22,122 nucleotides of DNA from Chrysochromulina parva (lineage: Eukaryota; Haptophyta; Prymnesiales; Chrysochromulinaceae): contig PJAB01000684.1 in assembly GCA_002887195.1 (NCBI GenBank), forward strand, positions 1 through 22,122. Direction: 5' to 3'. The notes under the pieces are model-generated. The model saw only the letters and a program-made list of their open reading frames with translations, was not told the DNA's origin and made no database searches. The stretch's first letter is position 1. Each line of letters starts with the position of its first letter. The position numbers were made by a program, and so were the translations under genes. Of this stretch, positions 7,541 through 15,602 are shown piece by piece.

Positions 7541-8070
7541 TTGCGCAGAGGATCAGCTTCAATCGGCAGCGTCTGGGCGCTGCCAGGCGGCGCTGCAGGG
7601 CGACTCGTAGCGGCTACCGGTCCAGAGATTTTGGTGGCTGCTATCGCGTTCCGTACACCGCCCGACCGCGTGAGGCGTGACTGTCCCGTGTGGCCCAGCT
7701 TCAGACCTAATCCATGACACCGTGCGGGACTTGAGCGGTTACGAGGTGACCTCGGAGTGTCGTCTAGTAGAATGATGATGTACGGCACAGTAGAGTGTTG
7801 TAGGCGCATGTGTATAGGGTAAGGGTACAGTAGGGCGGGGGGAATAGGGTAGGGACGGGCCACGGGGGACGTTCGGAGAATCTTGGGTGTTGGGTCCCGG
7901 GGCCATCGGGTATAAACGTGAGCCGACGCGAGCGAGAACCGCGAACGTGCGCCAAAGAATCGGGGCGGTGCTAGGTTTTTCGATTCGATTTACCGTTACC
8001 GCCTACGCGCGCCGCGCGCGCGACGCGAGGTGTGCTTCGGGTTCGAGCGGCACCCCGTCCCGCCGTCCGC

Positions 8071-8094
8071 CCGGCCCGCGGCTGTGCGGGCCGG
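8071..8094. repeat. Perfect 9-bp inverted repeat with 6-base loop
   Basis: CCGGCCCGC at 8071-8079 pairs exactly with GCGGGCCGG at 8086-8094 around GGCTGT. It would form a very stable GC hairpin. It lies between two converging genes; no T-run follows, and a bacterial-type terminator role is not expected in this genome. Confidence 0.75.
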
Positions 8095-8273
8095 GGGCTG
8101 TAAACAAAGCGATTTGCATTCCGCGACGGCCGGTATGCATACGCGGGGCGGACCCGCGACACATGTGCGCGCTGGATGCGCCTAGGAATTCATCCGGCTC
8201 GAACCGAGAACCGAACCTCTGGCTCAGTCTGGGCTCGGCCTCTCGCAGCTCTCGTTGTCGTACACCGAGTGGT

Positions 8274-11200
8274 TTACGAACGGTTCGCCCCACCACCCGC
8301 ACCTCGAACGCTCGAGCCTCCACCACGTGCTTCGCTCCACCGCTCGAGCCGAGCGATCATCGAGGCGGTGACCGACGGTGCCACGTGGCAGAGAGCTTCG
8401 TCAAAGTCCGCAGCCCGAAGCACGAGCTGGGGTGCCAACGGAACGAGTTGCGTCGCTTGCACCGGTCCGCGCTGCTGCAGTGCCACCAAGGCCGCGCGTT
8501 GGCAGAGGCCAAGGAGATCAGCGCCGGTGAAGCCGGCGGTGCGCTCGGCCAGGCGGCGCGCGAGAGCTGTGATCGTCCCCTCGCCCGCCTCGCCCGCCTC
8601 GCCCGCCTCGCCCGCCTCGCCCGCCTGACCTGCCACTCCCGCCTCGCCCGCCTCGCCCGCCTCGCCCGCCTCGCCTGTCACGCCCGCCTCGCCTGCCTCG
8701 CCCGCCTCGGCGCCTCTGAGCTCGACAGCCGGTGCTAGCGGCATGCGGCGTAGCTGTGCTGCTAGGATGGAAGCGCGGGCGCTCTGTGAGGGAGGCGGCA
8801 TGTACAGCAGGTGCTCGAGTCGGCCAGGCCGGAGGAGGGCTGTATCGAGTGCCTCGGGAGTGTTGGTGCACCCGATGACGATGAGGGACGGGGGCGATGT
8901 CCGCTCCTCCCCCGCATTGGCATTGGCACCGCCCGCATCGCCTCGAGGGCGCTCACTACGGCCCCCGGACTGGGCAGCGCTGTGGTGGGCAGCGCTGTGG
9001 TGGGCAGCCGCCTCGAGGGCGTCCAGTTCGAGGAGCAGCTGAGAGAGCATTTGGCGACCGGTCGATCCGACGCCGCCGCCGGCACCACCCTCGCCGCCCC
9101 CGCCCCCGCTCCTGCCGCCCTCGTCACCGGGGGCCTCGTCGCGCCCGTCACGGCGCCTCCCGAAGAGCGCTTGCAATTCATCCAGCAGCAGGATGCACGG
9201 GGCGTGTGCGCGCGCGCGCTGGAAGAGCTCCGCGATGGCACGCTCCGAACCGCCCAGCTCGGGCACGAGTAGCTGTGGGATGGGTACGGCGATCAGCTCC
9301 AGCCCCGCCGCGGCCGCAAGCGCGCGCACCAGTGCAGTCTTGCCTGTGCCCGGTGGCCCGTACAGCAGGATGCCCCGCGGCCCGGCTAGCCCCAGCTTCG
9401 CAGCTGTCCTCGGCGCACGCAGCGGCCAGAGGACCAGCTGCTCGAGCCGCCGCCGGACGCGCCCATGCCCGCGCACCGAGGCCCACGCGCCGACCCCGCC
9501 GTCGGCGCTCGCGACGGCGCTGTCCGGCACCAGGCCGAGAAGACCTGAGGGGCGCAGCGAACGTGCCGCCGCCATCCATTCGTCGTCGGTCGCTTGAAGC
9601 GTCTCTACGGCGGGCGGGGGCGCCATGGGAGGTGGCGGGGGGCGGGGGGCGGACGCGGGGGCGGGGGTTGGGGGTGGCTCGGGAGGAGGCGCCGTCGTGG
9701 GCGGACGCGCCGTCGTGGGCGGAGGCGCCGTCGTGGGCGGTGGCGCCGTCATGGGCGGGGGCGGCGCGGCGAGCGGCGGCGGTGCGGGCGGCGGCGGCGG
9801 TGCGGGCGGCGGGCGCTGCCGCATGAGCACTGAGAGCCTGACCTCCTCGCAGAGCTCGCACAGGTCGGATGGCAGATGCCCATGGGTGAGCCCGAGGAGG
9901 CGGTGTGAGAGCGGTGGCGGTGGTGGAGCGAGGCCGCGGGCGATCGCGGCGGCATGGAGCACGCCGAGCCGGCGGGGGGGACACGGCGCGCGCAGCTCAA
10001 GGCACACATCAAACTTTACCCGAATGGCTGAGTGGAGAGCGTGCGCGCTCAGGACGGCGCCGATCACTGCGACGCCTCGCTGGCCGCCCTTGCGCAGCGC
10101 ATCAAGAAGCACGCTCAATCGCTCGTGGTCCAATGGAGGTGCGCCTGGCGCGCTCGTGAGCGCTTCTGCCGGCGCTAGCTCGTCCAGCGCGTCGAAGAGC
10201 ACAACTGAGGGTCGGCACCGACGCGCGCGCTCGAGCAGAGACCGTACCGCCTCCGCCGGAACGCTGCCACCGAGCCGCTCGAGGTCCGCAGGCGTCAGGC
10301 GCAGCAGGGGCAGCCCGAGGTCCTCACACAAGCGCGCGGCCAGCGCCGTCTTGCCGGCCCCTCTGGCCCCGCTCAGGAGGACGCGGGAGGGCAGCGGAGC
10401 GAGGCCAACCAAATATGGGAGTCCACCCAAATTTGGGAGTCCAACCAAATTTGGGAGTGCGTGCGCGTGATGCTGCAGGATGGCTCGCAGCAGGGCTATC
10501 GAGGCATCGTCGTCCAGGCCAGCACGCGCTCGGCACGGCGCTCCGCGTGGGTCCGTGGGCGGCGGAGGCACGCGGCGGCGCGGCGCTCGGCGCGGCGCTC
10601 CAAGGGGGATGCTGCGAATGCTCGTTCGCTCGCCGAACAGACCCCAGTGCAACAGCGCGGCAGGCGGCGGCGCGTCGTCGACCCCGGCCTGGTCGGCGAC
10701 GGTGCCATCAGCGGCTGCCCTGTGCTGGCGGAGTTCGTCGCCCTGCGCGCCAGGCTGCTCGGCGAGTGTATCTGCATCTGCACCACTTGAATCGCACTCG
10801 ACAGTGCAAGGAAGAGCACCGGCACCGGCAGAGCGGAAGAGCACCACGTCGGAGGTGCGTGGCAGTAGTGCGCGATCGCAGCGGCAGAACGAATTCCACG
10901 CATGCACCGCACGCTCGGCGGTGCCGTTGCAGAGCTCAAACCGCGCCTCCTCAAAAGAAGGTGGTGCCAACGTGTCAACGCGAGGCTGAACCTGGACGCG
11001 GCGCCACTCCTGCAGAGCCGTCGCCGGCACGCGTTTGGCGCTCACCACTGCGCCGGCGACGACACCAAGTGCTGAAAGTACATCATTGCTCACGCGAACC
11101 ACGCCTGCCACACCGCCAGCTGCAGGGCGCTGCTGCGGTCCACTGAGCACTGTGAGCTTGGCGAGAGTGCCGCCTCTCTCGAGTGCCAGCCACACAAAAT

Positions 11201-11321
11201 CGCAGGGCGTGCCCAGAAGCTGCTGCAGCAAGTCACTACCTATCTCCGCTCGAGCCGTCTGTTGGGTGCACGAGCCGTGCGACTCTGTTATCGCCTCGAG
11301 CGACACGCGAAGAAGTGCCAT
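8274..11321 (-). CDS. Tandem AAA+ ATPase, PEX6- or AFG2-like, with degenerate first ATPase domain
   Basis: This reads as a 1015-residue protein from the first in-frame ATG; the frame extends eight codons further only to a TTG. Layout: an N-terminal domain (about 25-120) with VVRVSNDVLSALGVVAGAVV, resembling the double-psi barrel of Cdc48/PEX relatives; AAA domain 1 (about 310-440); a long Pro-rich linker (about 510-570); AAA domain 2 (about 615-960). Domain 1 keeps Walker A (GARGAGKT, K324) but has VVLFDA at Walker B, with Ala378 in place of the catalytic Glu, and no clear arginine finger. Domain 2 keeps Walker A (GPPGTGKT, K661), Walker B (LLLDEL, D714/E715), a sensor-1 Asn (GCTNTPE) and LRPGR. 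Bound-but-inactive D1 with active D2 fits PEX6, the peroxisomal receptor-recycling motor, and D1 RARRCRP resembles it. The linker LEQLVLWPLRAP and the C terminus also resemble AFG2/SPATA5L1. The type is secure, the orthology is not. Confidence 0.85.
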   Translation of the reverse strand: MALLRVSLEAITESHGSCTQQTARAEIGSDLLQQLLGTPCDFVWLALERGGTLAKLTVLSGPQQRPAAGGVAGVVRVSNDVLSALGVVAGAVVSAKRVPATALQEWRRVQVQPRVDTLAPPSFEEARFELCNGTAERAVHAWNSFCRCDRALLPRTSDVVLFRSAGAGALPCTVECDSSGADADTLAEQPGAQGDELRQHRAAADGTVADQAGVDDAPPPAALLHWGLFGERTSIRSIPLGAPRRAPRRRVPPPPTDPRGAPCRARAGLDDDASIALLRAILQHHAHALPNLVGLPNLGGLPYLVGLAPLPSRVLLSGARGAGKTALAARLCEDLGLPLLRLTPADLERLGGSVPAEAVRSLLERARRCRPSVVLFDALDELAPAEALTSAPGAPPLDHERLSVLLDALRKGGQRGVAVIGAVLSAHALHSAIRVKFDVCLELRAPCPPRRLGVLHAAAIARGLAPPPPPLSHRLLGLTHGHLPSDLCELCEEVRLSVLMRQRPPPAPPPPPAPPPLAAPPPPMTAPPPTTAPPPTTARPPTTAPPPEPPPTPAPASAPRPPPPPMAPPPAVETLQATDDEWMAAARSLRPSGLLGLVPDSAVASADGGVGAWASVRGHGRVRRRLEQLVLWPLRAPRTAAKLGLAGPRGILLYGPPGTGKTALVRALAAAAGLELIAVPIPQLLVPELGGSERAIAELFQRARAHAPCILLLDELQALFGRRRDGRDEAPGDEGGRSGGGGGEGGAGGGVGSTGRQMLSQLLLELDALEAAAHHSAAHHSAAQSGGRSERPRGDAGGANANAGEERTSPPSLIVIGCTNTPEALDTALLRPGRLEHLLYMPPPSQSARASILAAQLRRMPLAPAVELRGAEAGEAGEAGVTGEAGEAGEAGEAGVAGQAGEAGEAGEAGEAGEGTITALARRLAERTAGFTGADLLGLCQRAALVALQQRGPVQATQLVPLAPQLVLRAADFDEALCHVAPSVTASMIARLERWSEARGGGSSVRGAGGGANRS
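8582..8707. repeat. Fourteen 9-bp units encoding Gly-Glu-Ala repeats
   Basis: Fourteen units related to CGCCCGCCT run in frame through the AAA+ gene. On the minus strand they encode EAG/VTG/VAG triplets in a loop of AAA domain 2, between the PPPSQSARASIL region and the TAGFTGADL helix. The insert lies after the ATPase core and probably forms a flexible acidic loop. Confidence 0.9.
10405..10458. repeat. Three 18-bp units encoding LPNLVG-like hexapeptides
   Basis: Three tandem 18-bp units of CCAMCC-AAATWTGGGAGT encode LPNLVG, LPNLGG and LPYLVG on the minus strand, just before the strand leading to Walker A of AAA domain 1. Their AT content stands out against the GC-rich gene, suggesting a recent local expansion. 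Confidence 0.88.
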
Positions 11322-11622
11322 GAAAAGCCAAGTCAAGCATGTCAACGCAATTCAAGAAAAAGCGCGCATTGGGGAAGTTCATGATGAATCGGAAGGTGCG
11401 ACGGGTGCGCATTGGCGTAGCGTACATCTACTGAGTGCGCCGTATCGGTGCACGAGTCGCGCACATAGTCCCGGGTTTCGCCGACGCGACACGAGAGGTT
11501 CGTCCGGCCGTGCGGCCGCCGCGGCCCAAACCTCATCTCGCACCCGGCCGGCCAAGCGCAACGCAAGGACACGCAAGGCAATGCAAGGCGACGCAAGGGA
11601 AAGCCGGACAGGGTGTCGTCCC
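11322..11622. promoter_or_regulatory. Divergent intergenic region with AAGTC and 10-bp repeats
   Basis: This gap of about 300 bp separates the divergent AAA+ and coiled-coil genes and should hold both promoters. AAGTCAAG lies at 11330-11337, directly upstream of the AAA+ ATG. Four 10-bp units of ACGCAAGGNN lie at 11561-11600, just upstream of the other gene. The plus frame is open across the whole gap, so the coiled-coil gene could start further upstream, at 11320 or 11581. The promoter role is inference. Confidence 0.4.
11561..11600. repeat. Four 10-bp tandem units (ACGCAAGG core)
   Basis: ACGCAAGGAC, ACGCAAGGCA, ATGCAAGGCG and ACGCAAGGGA follow one another without gaps. The period is not a multiple of three, which argues mildly that this stretch is not coding and that the downstream ATG at 11623 or 11695 is the true start. 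Confidence 0.85.
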
Positions 11623-12216
11623 ATGACGACAAAAGGTGGGAGAAGCCCAAGGCCCCAGCGGCCACCTTCGCTTCCGACAACTGTGACCGCGGCCATGGGT
11701 CCGAAGGGGCTCGGTCGGCCATTCACTGCACGCAACCGACCGTTCACTGCTTGCGCGACGACACGGCGCGAAGCCGTTTCTCACACGATTGCACGCCTCG
11801 AGAAGCGACTCGAGCGGCAAAACGAACAGCTGCTGCTCGAAAAGATTGGGCTGCGCGAGGAGCAGGTGCCGCCTACGCCCGAAGAAATCTACATGCGGAG
11901 GTACTACAAGAGACGAGAAATGCGCAAGCTTGCTGAGCAGCGAGCAGAAGAAGCGAACAAGCACAGGGCCAAAGTGGAAGCGGCGCAGAGAGCAGCGGAG
12001 CGGGCAGAAGCGTTGCGCCTAGAGGCGTTGAAAGCCGAGGAAGAGAAGGCAGAAGCAACGCGAATCGCCAAGAAAATGGCTGATGCGGAGAAGGCAGCAA
12101 AGGCGGCAGCCACTGCAGCGAGGATAGCCGAGAGGAATGCGAGGGAACAAGAGAAGCGCATGGAATCGAAGAAGCAATCGAATCATGAATCGAATGCAAT
12201 CGAGGCGAAGGAGTGA
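11623..12216 (+). CDS. Small basic coiled-coil protein, function unknown
   Basis: This reads as 197 residues from the ATG at 11623; an alternative start at 11695 (M25, GCGGCCATGGG) has the better start context. The first 50 residues are Arg/Pro-rich and contain a short internal repeat (GRPFTAR-NRPFTAC). From about residue 50 the protein is almost entirely helical heptad-like sequence. One segment (TIARLEKRLERQNEQLLLEK) is followed by a break at VPPTPEEIYMRRYYKRREM. A long Ala/Glu/Lys/Arg helix then runs to about 185. I recognise no family. The composition fits a structural, cytoskeletal or ribosome-associated protein, but nothing in it is specific. Codon use is less GC-biased in the helix than in neighbouring genes because of Lys and Glu codons. 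Confidence 0.65.
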   Translation: MTTKGGRSPRPQRPPSLPTTVTAAMGPKGLGRPFTARNRPFTACATTRREAVSHTIARLEKRLERQNEQLLLEKIGLREEQVPPTPEEIYMRRYYKRREMRKLAEQRAEEANKHRAKVEAAQRAAERAEALRLEALKAEEEKAEATRIAKKMADAEKAAKAAATAARIAERNAREQEKRMESKKQSNHESNAIEAKE

Positions 12217-13037
12217 TGGTAAGAGTGAATGTAGAGTTAGAACATCTCAGTTAGAATAGCGTAACCCGACCCGACACCTGTAAGCCGCCGGTAGAGTTGC
12301 TCAGGGCACTGTGCATGCACAAAACTGCACACACAAAAACGTCGGTCGAAGCATGAGGACTTGACGGAGACGACGAGACGTCCGCTTCGTTTACGGTGTG
12401 TGGCGCCTGCGTTCGGACCACGTGGACGTGGCCGCAAAAAAACCGGCGACACCGACCGTGCTGCCGCACACCCCGCCCCGCCGTGCCCGTCGCGCGCCGG
12501 TTGTCCGGTTTCGTCCGGTTGACGCGTTCGCCCGCGGACGCCCGGTCGCCCGCGCGCGGCGGCCGCCGCGCCCGCGGGGGGCCGCACCGCGGGTACGCTT
12601 CTCCACAGGCCTCGACCCCGGGGGCGGACCGGACCTCGCACCTCTCGATCGCACCTCCGGACGGGGCGCGCGGCTGACCGCAGACCGGTCCGGGCGATGG
12701 CGGTCGCGGGAGGGGAGGCGCGCGCGGCGCGGGATGCCGGGTGCGACTGTGCACTCCCGCGATTCCGCCCGCCCCGGAAGCCGGATCCCGCCCGTGTATC
12801 GGAACCGTAATACTGGCATAAAACTGGCATATACTTTATAATACAGCGATTATACACAGTCCCGGAATACACCCGGCATATTCGATATTCGCGATCGCCG
12901 GATACCTCCCATACCTGGAACACGCGCGGGGGCACGGTAGCGGCATAGATGCGGCGTATGACGGCATGAGGTGCCTCCTGAACGCGGCGCGCGCCCCGCC
13001 GCCCGCGCCCGTGCCTGTCCGGCCCCGCCATCGACTA
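12217..13037. other. Convergent gene-free interval with GC island and AT-rich strip
   Basis: About 820 bp between two converging genes. The part at 12420-12780 is extremely GC-rich with many CG dinucleotides. The part at 12790-12900 is abruptly AT-richer and carries repeated ACTGGCATA motifs (12812 and 12825) and ATACAGCGATTATACACAG. A long minus-strand frame (13031-12237) spans it, but its translation is Arg/Pro/Gly-rich GC filler without a recognisable domain, so I do not call it. Confidence 0.5.
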
Positions 13038-14183
13038 CTAGTCTAGACTACGCCGCCGCGCAACAGACACCGGTGCATCGTCTCCGTCACTCGGCACGTC
13101 AGATTTCATCCGAGGTGGCGCCGTGCGAGGTGGCGGCATGGGTCCAAAGGAAAAGGAGTATGCCGCGCATGGCCGTGGTCTGAAGGAGCTGGTGGAGGGA
13201 GCATGCTGCTGAAATGCAAGCGATTGATAGCCATGGCGCCCATGTAGCTGTGGTGCAAGGGGCGTCAGAGGGGACCAAGGCGAAGCGTCTCGGCTTGGCT
13301 GTAGCGTGCCGAGCATCTCCGTCTTCTTACGTGCAAGGTGAGACTGCAGCATCGCTGCACGCCGACTGGTGATCGCTGCTCTGCTTGTGGCCGTGCCTGC
13401 GCCCGTAAGCCTCTTTGCGACACTCACAGAGCTCATCGTCTCGTACGTTTCTTCGATGGCCCGGGGGGACGCAAGGCCCGATCTGTCAGCAGCACGTTTG
13501 AGAATGGCTTTGGAGTGCGGCCGGCTTACACCCACTGCGTGCAGCTCATTTTTGAGCCGCTCCACTGCAAATGTTCGCGTGTCCTCTGGCTCTCCCATCA
13601 CATGCATCAGACTTGGAGTCAGAGTACGATGAACATCGGTACGTCTCCAATAGCTCCAATCGCTCCAATCGTTATCAAAAGCGTTCGCTGGGAGCTGCTG
13701 CCGTAGGCCGCGCTGGCTGGTCATCGGCGAGTGCACCAGTGAGCTCGTCGCGCTGTCCTCAAAGCTACGCACGTCGATGGGTGTGGCCGGAAGGAAGTCG
13801 TCCAGGCTCGTGGACGCAGCCCAAGTGTCCGAGGCGGGCGTGGGATTGCGAGATGGCGCCACCGACGGTGAAAGTGGCTGACGGGCAGAAGCAAAATGGT
13901 TCGTGGCGGTAAGCGCGACCAGACCCGGTTGCCCAACAGCCCACCACGATTCTTCAGGTCCCGTGCTCAAAAAGCGAGGCGAAGCAGGCTGGCGCGGCGC
14001 CTCGGACATCAGCTGCTGCTCAGATGGTGACTGATGGGCTGATGATGATGATGCAAGGCTGAAAGAGGACTGCCAGAGCGAGCGAAGCTCTGCTGAGTGG
14101 GATACGGCAGGAGTGGTAAGGAGCGATCTGCCTTCCTCTGTGGCGTCCTCGAGGTCACAGTTGTCGACATGAATGTGGCGCAT
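13038..14183 (-). CDS. Disordered Ser/Pro-rich protein, function unknown
   Basis: This reads as 381 residues from the first in-frame ATG (MRHIHVDNCDLEDA); six further codons upstream reach only a GTG. Composition is rich in Ser, Pro, Ala, Arg and Thr, with many SP and TP dipeptides (PLSPSVAPS, PATPIDV, LVHSPMT, SPWSPLTPL) that would suit proline-directed kinases. The only part that looks structured is about 195-285, from MHVMGEPEDTRTFAVERLKN to SRRAAMLQSHLARKKTEML, which is probably helical. No family is recognised. It begins only 38 bp beyond the stop codon of the next upstream minus-strand gene, unusually tight for a eukaryote. The two reading frames differ, so they are not a simple frame continuation. 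Confidence 0.6.
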   Translation of the reverse strand: MRHIHVDNCDLEDATEEGRSLLTTPAVSHSAELRSLWQSSFSLASSSSAHQSPSEQQLMSEAPRQPASPRFLSTGPEESWWAVGQPGLVALTATNHFASARQPLSPSVAPSRNPTPASDTWAASTSLDDFLPATPIDVRSFEDSATSSLVHSPMTSQRGLRQQLPANAFDNDWSDWSYWRRTDVHRTLTPSLMHVMGEPEDTRTFAVERLKNELHAVGVSRPHSKAILKRAADRSGLASPRAIEETYETMSSVSVAKRLTGAGTATSRAAITSRRAAMLQSHLARKKTEMLGTLQPSRDASPWSPLTPLAPQLHGRHGYQSLAFQQHAPSTSSFRPRPCAAYSFSFGPMPPPRTAPPRMKSDVPSDGDDAPVSVARRRSLD

Positions 14184-14221
14184 CCTGACTCTTGGTGACA
14201 CTGTGACTCACACGCGGGTGC

Positions 14222-14494
14222 TCAGTGAGCAATGGGACGGAGAGCAGGCAGCGGATAGGGCATTATGCAGTTTCGTGCACGCAGCGTACCAAGTGCCGGA
14301 AGTAAGCCTATGTGGCGCATGTACGCACGAGTGATCGCATAGTCCGAAAGCGGGCTTCTCTCCCTTGGCGGCGGAGGAGGCGGAGGAGGAGGAGGCGGAG
14401 GAGGAGGAGGCTTTTGAGGACGAGTAAATGGAGGAGGAGGGGGGGGGGGAGCAAGCTTCTTCTTCGGCGGCGGTGGCGGCGGCGGTGGCGGTGG

Positions 14495-14525
<31 letters not shown>

Positions 14526-15415
14526 GGAGGAGGAGGAGGAGGTGGAGGAGGAGGCGGTGGCGGTGGCGGTGGCGGTGGCGGTGGCGGCGGTGGCGGCGGC
14601 GGTGGCTGCAGCTCGACCTCGGGAGTATCAGGCCGCCTCACAAGACCGCGAGGAACTTGATGGTCTTCGAGGAATCGGCCTTTCCGATAAATGCAAGCGA
14701 GCACCAGCTCAAGGAAATCGGCATAATCTTGGGCATCGTCCGTGTTTGTGAAGATGTCAGCCACCTCGAAGATGGCATCTTTCAGTTGCTCATAGGACAT
14801 GAGTTGCGATTCATCCCGGCAGTCATGAGCCCAATCCTCAGCTACAGTGTCGAGTAGCTCTTCCCTTGTGGGGCTTGTTGTCATTGCCAGGCTGATCTTG
14901 ATGAAGAGAAAGGTATAGAATGCCTGATTGATCACTGTCCGGGGTTGAGAGGTGTGCATAGCATGCAAGTCCATCGCACGAGCGAAAGCTCGAAGCTGTG
15001 CTAGAACGCGGGGTTCGTATCGTAACGCTAAACGACGTTGGATCGCCTCCTCGGTGTAGAAGTCATGAAATGCCTTTTCGTTGAATTCGATGAAACCATC
15101 TGCATCCACAGTCTTTGCGTCTTCAATATCCTCAACTCGCCTGCGTTTGTACACAGCCTTGCGAGCCTCGTTTTGTAAGGCCAAATGGACTCTCAACGTT
15201 GTCGTCGTTCGACGAGTCGTCGAATGCCCCGAAAATTTTCGCCACTTGCTGCCGCTCGCCAAAACGGTGGCGGCGCTTGCCTCGGCGGAGCTCGTGCACC
15301 GCATCTCGGGTGCCGCCTGCAGCAGCTGCTTGGTTTGGAAGCTCGGCATGCCTGCGCCTATGGCCGCCGCGCCCCGCCGCATGTCCAGCTCGCCGTCTGT
15401 CACCCACTCACCCAT
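14222..15415 (-). CDS. EF-hand-like protein with long C-terminal polyproline tract
   Basis: This reads as 397 residues starting at MGEWVTDGEL, whose context (A at -3, G at +4) is strong. An in-frame ATG 51 codons upstream (15568) would add a hydrophobic leader but has a poor context. Residues about 80-255 look like one conserved helical domain. It includes DADGFIEFNEKAF (D104, D106, G107, I109, E113), which fits an EF-hand loop except for Thr at position 1. It continues through RTVINQAFYTFLFIKISLAM and LKDAIFEVADIFTNTDDAQDYADFLELVLACIYRKG. From residue 271 come 47 consecutive prolines, then KKKLA, PPPPPPP, FTRPQK and a further run of about 15 prolines, ending in a short hydrophobic tail. Calcium binding is doubtful with one imperfect loop. 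The proline tract could bind profilin, SH3 or WW proteins, as FH1 regions do. The family is unknown to me; the helical domain vaguely recalls uncharacterised protist ciliary proteins. Confidence 0.7.
14360..14605. repeat. GGN-rich low-complexity tract encoding polyproline
   Basis: The plus strand is an almost unbroken series of CGG, TGG and AGG triplets. On the minus strand 14465-14605 gives 47 consecutive proline codons, with two shorter proline runs between 14360 and 14450. The codons are mixed (CCG, CCA, CCT), so slippage expansion has been followed by substitution. Confidence 0.92.
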
Positions 15416-15582
15416 CGTTGGAGGTGCAGGTTGCTGCGGCGTATTGGTTGACGAACAGGCGCGAGCGATCGCTCGTCTCGCGTCGTTCGTTCGTTCGCGA
15501 CAGTGTGGACGCTTTTCTGTTACGCACGAGATCACTATAAATACCGGTAAAAAGACACCGGAAAACATTCAAGTACAGTACG

Positions 15583-15602
15583 GTACCGGTACGTACCGGT
15601 AC
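15583..15602. repeat. Perfect 20-bp palindrome GTACCGGTACGTACCGGTAC
   Basis: The sequence equals its own reverse complement over 20 bases and also consists of two GTACCGGTAC half palindromes. It lies 168 bp upstream of the minus-strand ATG at 15415 and about 610 bp upstream of the plus-strand transporter. It could be a dimeric factor site or simply a simple-sequence tract. Confidence 0.85.

Larger units (their letters stand above)
7422..8273. other. Convergent gene-free interval
   Basis: About 850 bp between two genes whose 3' ends face each other. It contains a 32-bp tandem duplication (7468-7540), an AT-richer strip with TAGGGT-like motifs (7810-7865), a GC-extreme island (8000-8100) with a perfect hairpin, and short mixed sequence up to the AAA+ stop codon. 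No credible protein or RNA gene is visible. Confidence 0.55.

Noticed and set aside
7810..7865. TAGGGT-like motifs suggesting interstitial telomere repeat
   Set aside because: The spacing is irregular and there are no consecutive TTAGGG or TTTAGGG units.
8195..8215. GGTTCGAGCCGG on the minus strand resembling a tRNA B box
   Set aside because: The surrounding bases do not form a T stem, anticodon arm or acceptor stem.
7887..8738. 283-codon plus-strand frame
   Set aside because: It starts at TTG and its second half is antisense to the AAA+ gene, including the GEA repeat.
9625..10470. Several long plus-strand frames antisense to the AAA+ gene
   Set aside because: The minus strand carries clear Walker motifs; the antisense translations are Gly/Arg/Ser filler.
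12237..13031. 264-codon minus-strand frame
   Set aside because: It spans an obvious GC island and AT-rich strip, has no domain and no steady codon pattern; it stays open because stops are rare in GC-rich DNA.
14173..14320. ATGTGGCGCAT present twice (14173-14183 and 14310-14320)
   Set aside because: An 11-base match is expected by chance in a window of this size, and the flanks do not match.
14312..14857. Arg/Trp-rich plus-strand frame opposite the polyproline gene
   Set aside because: It is the antisense of GGN proline codons and has no other recognisable sequence.
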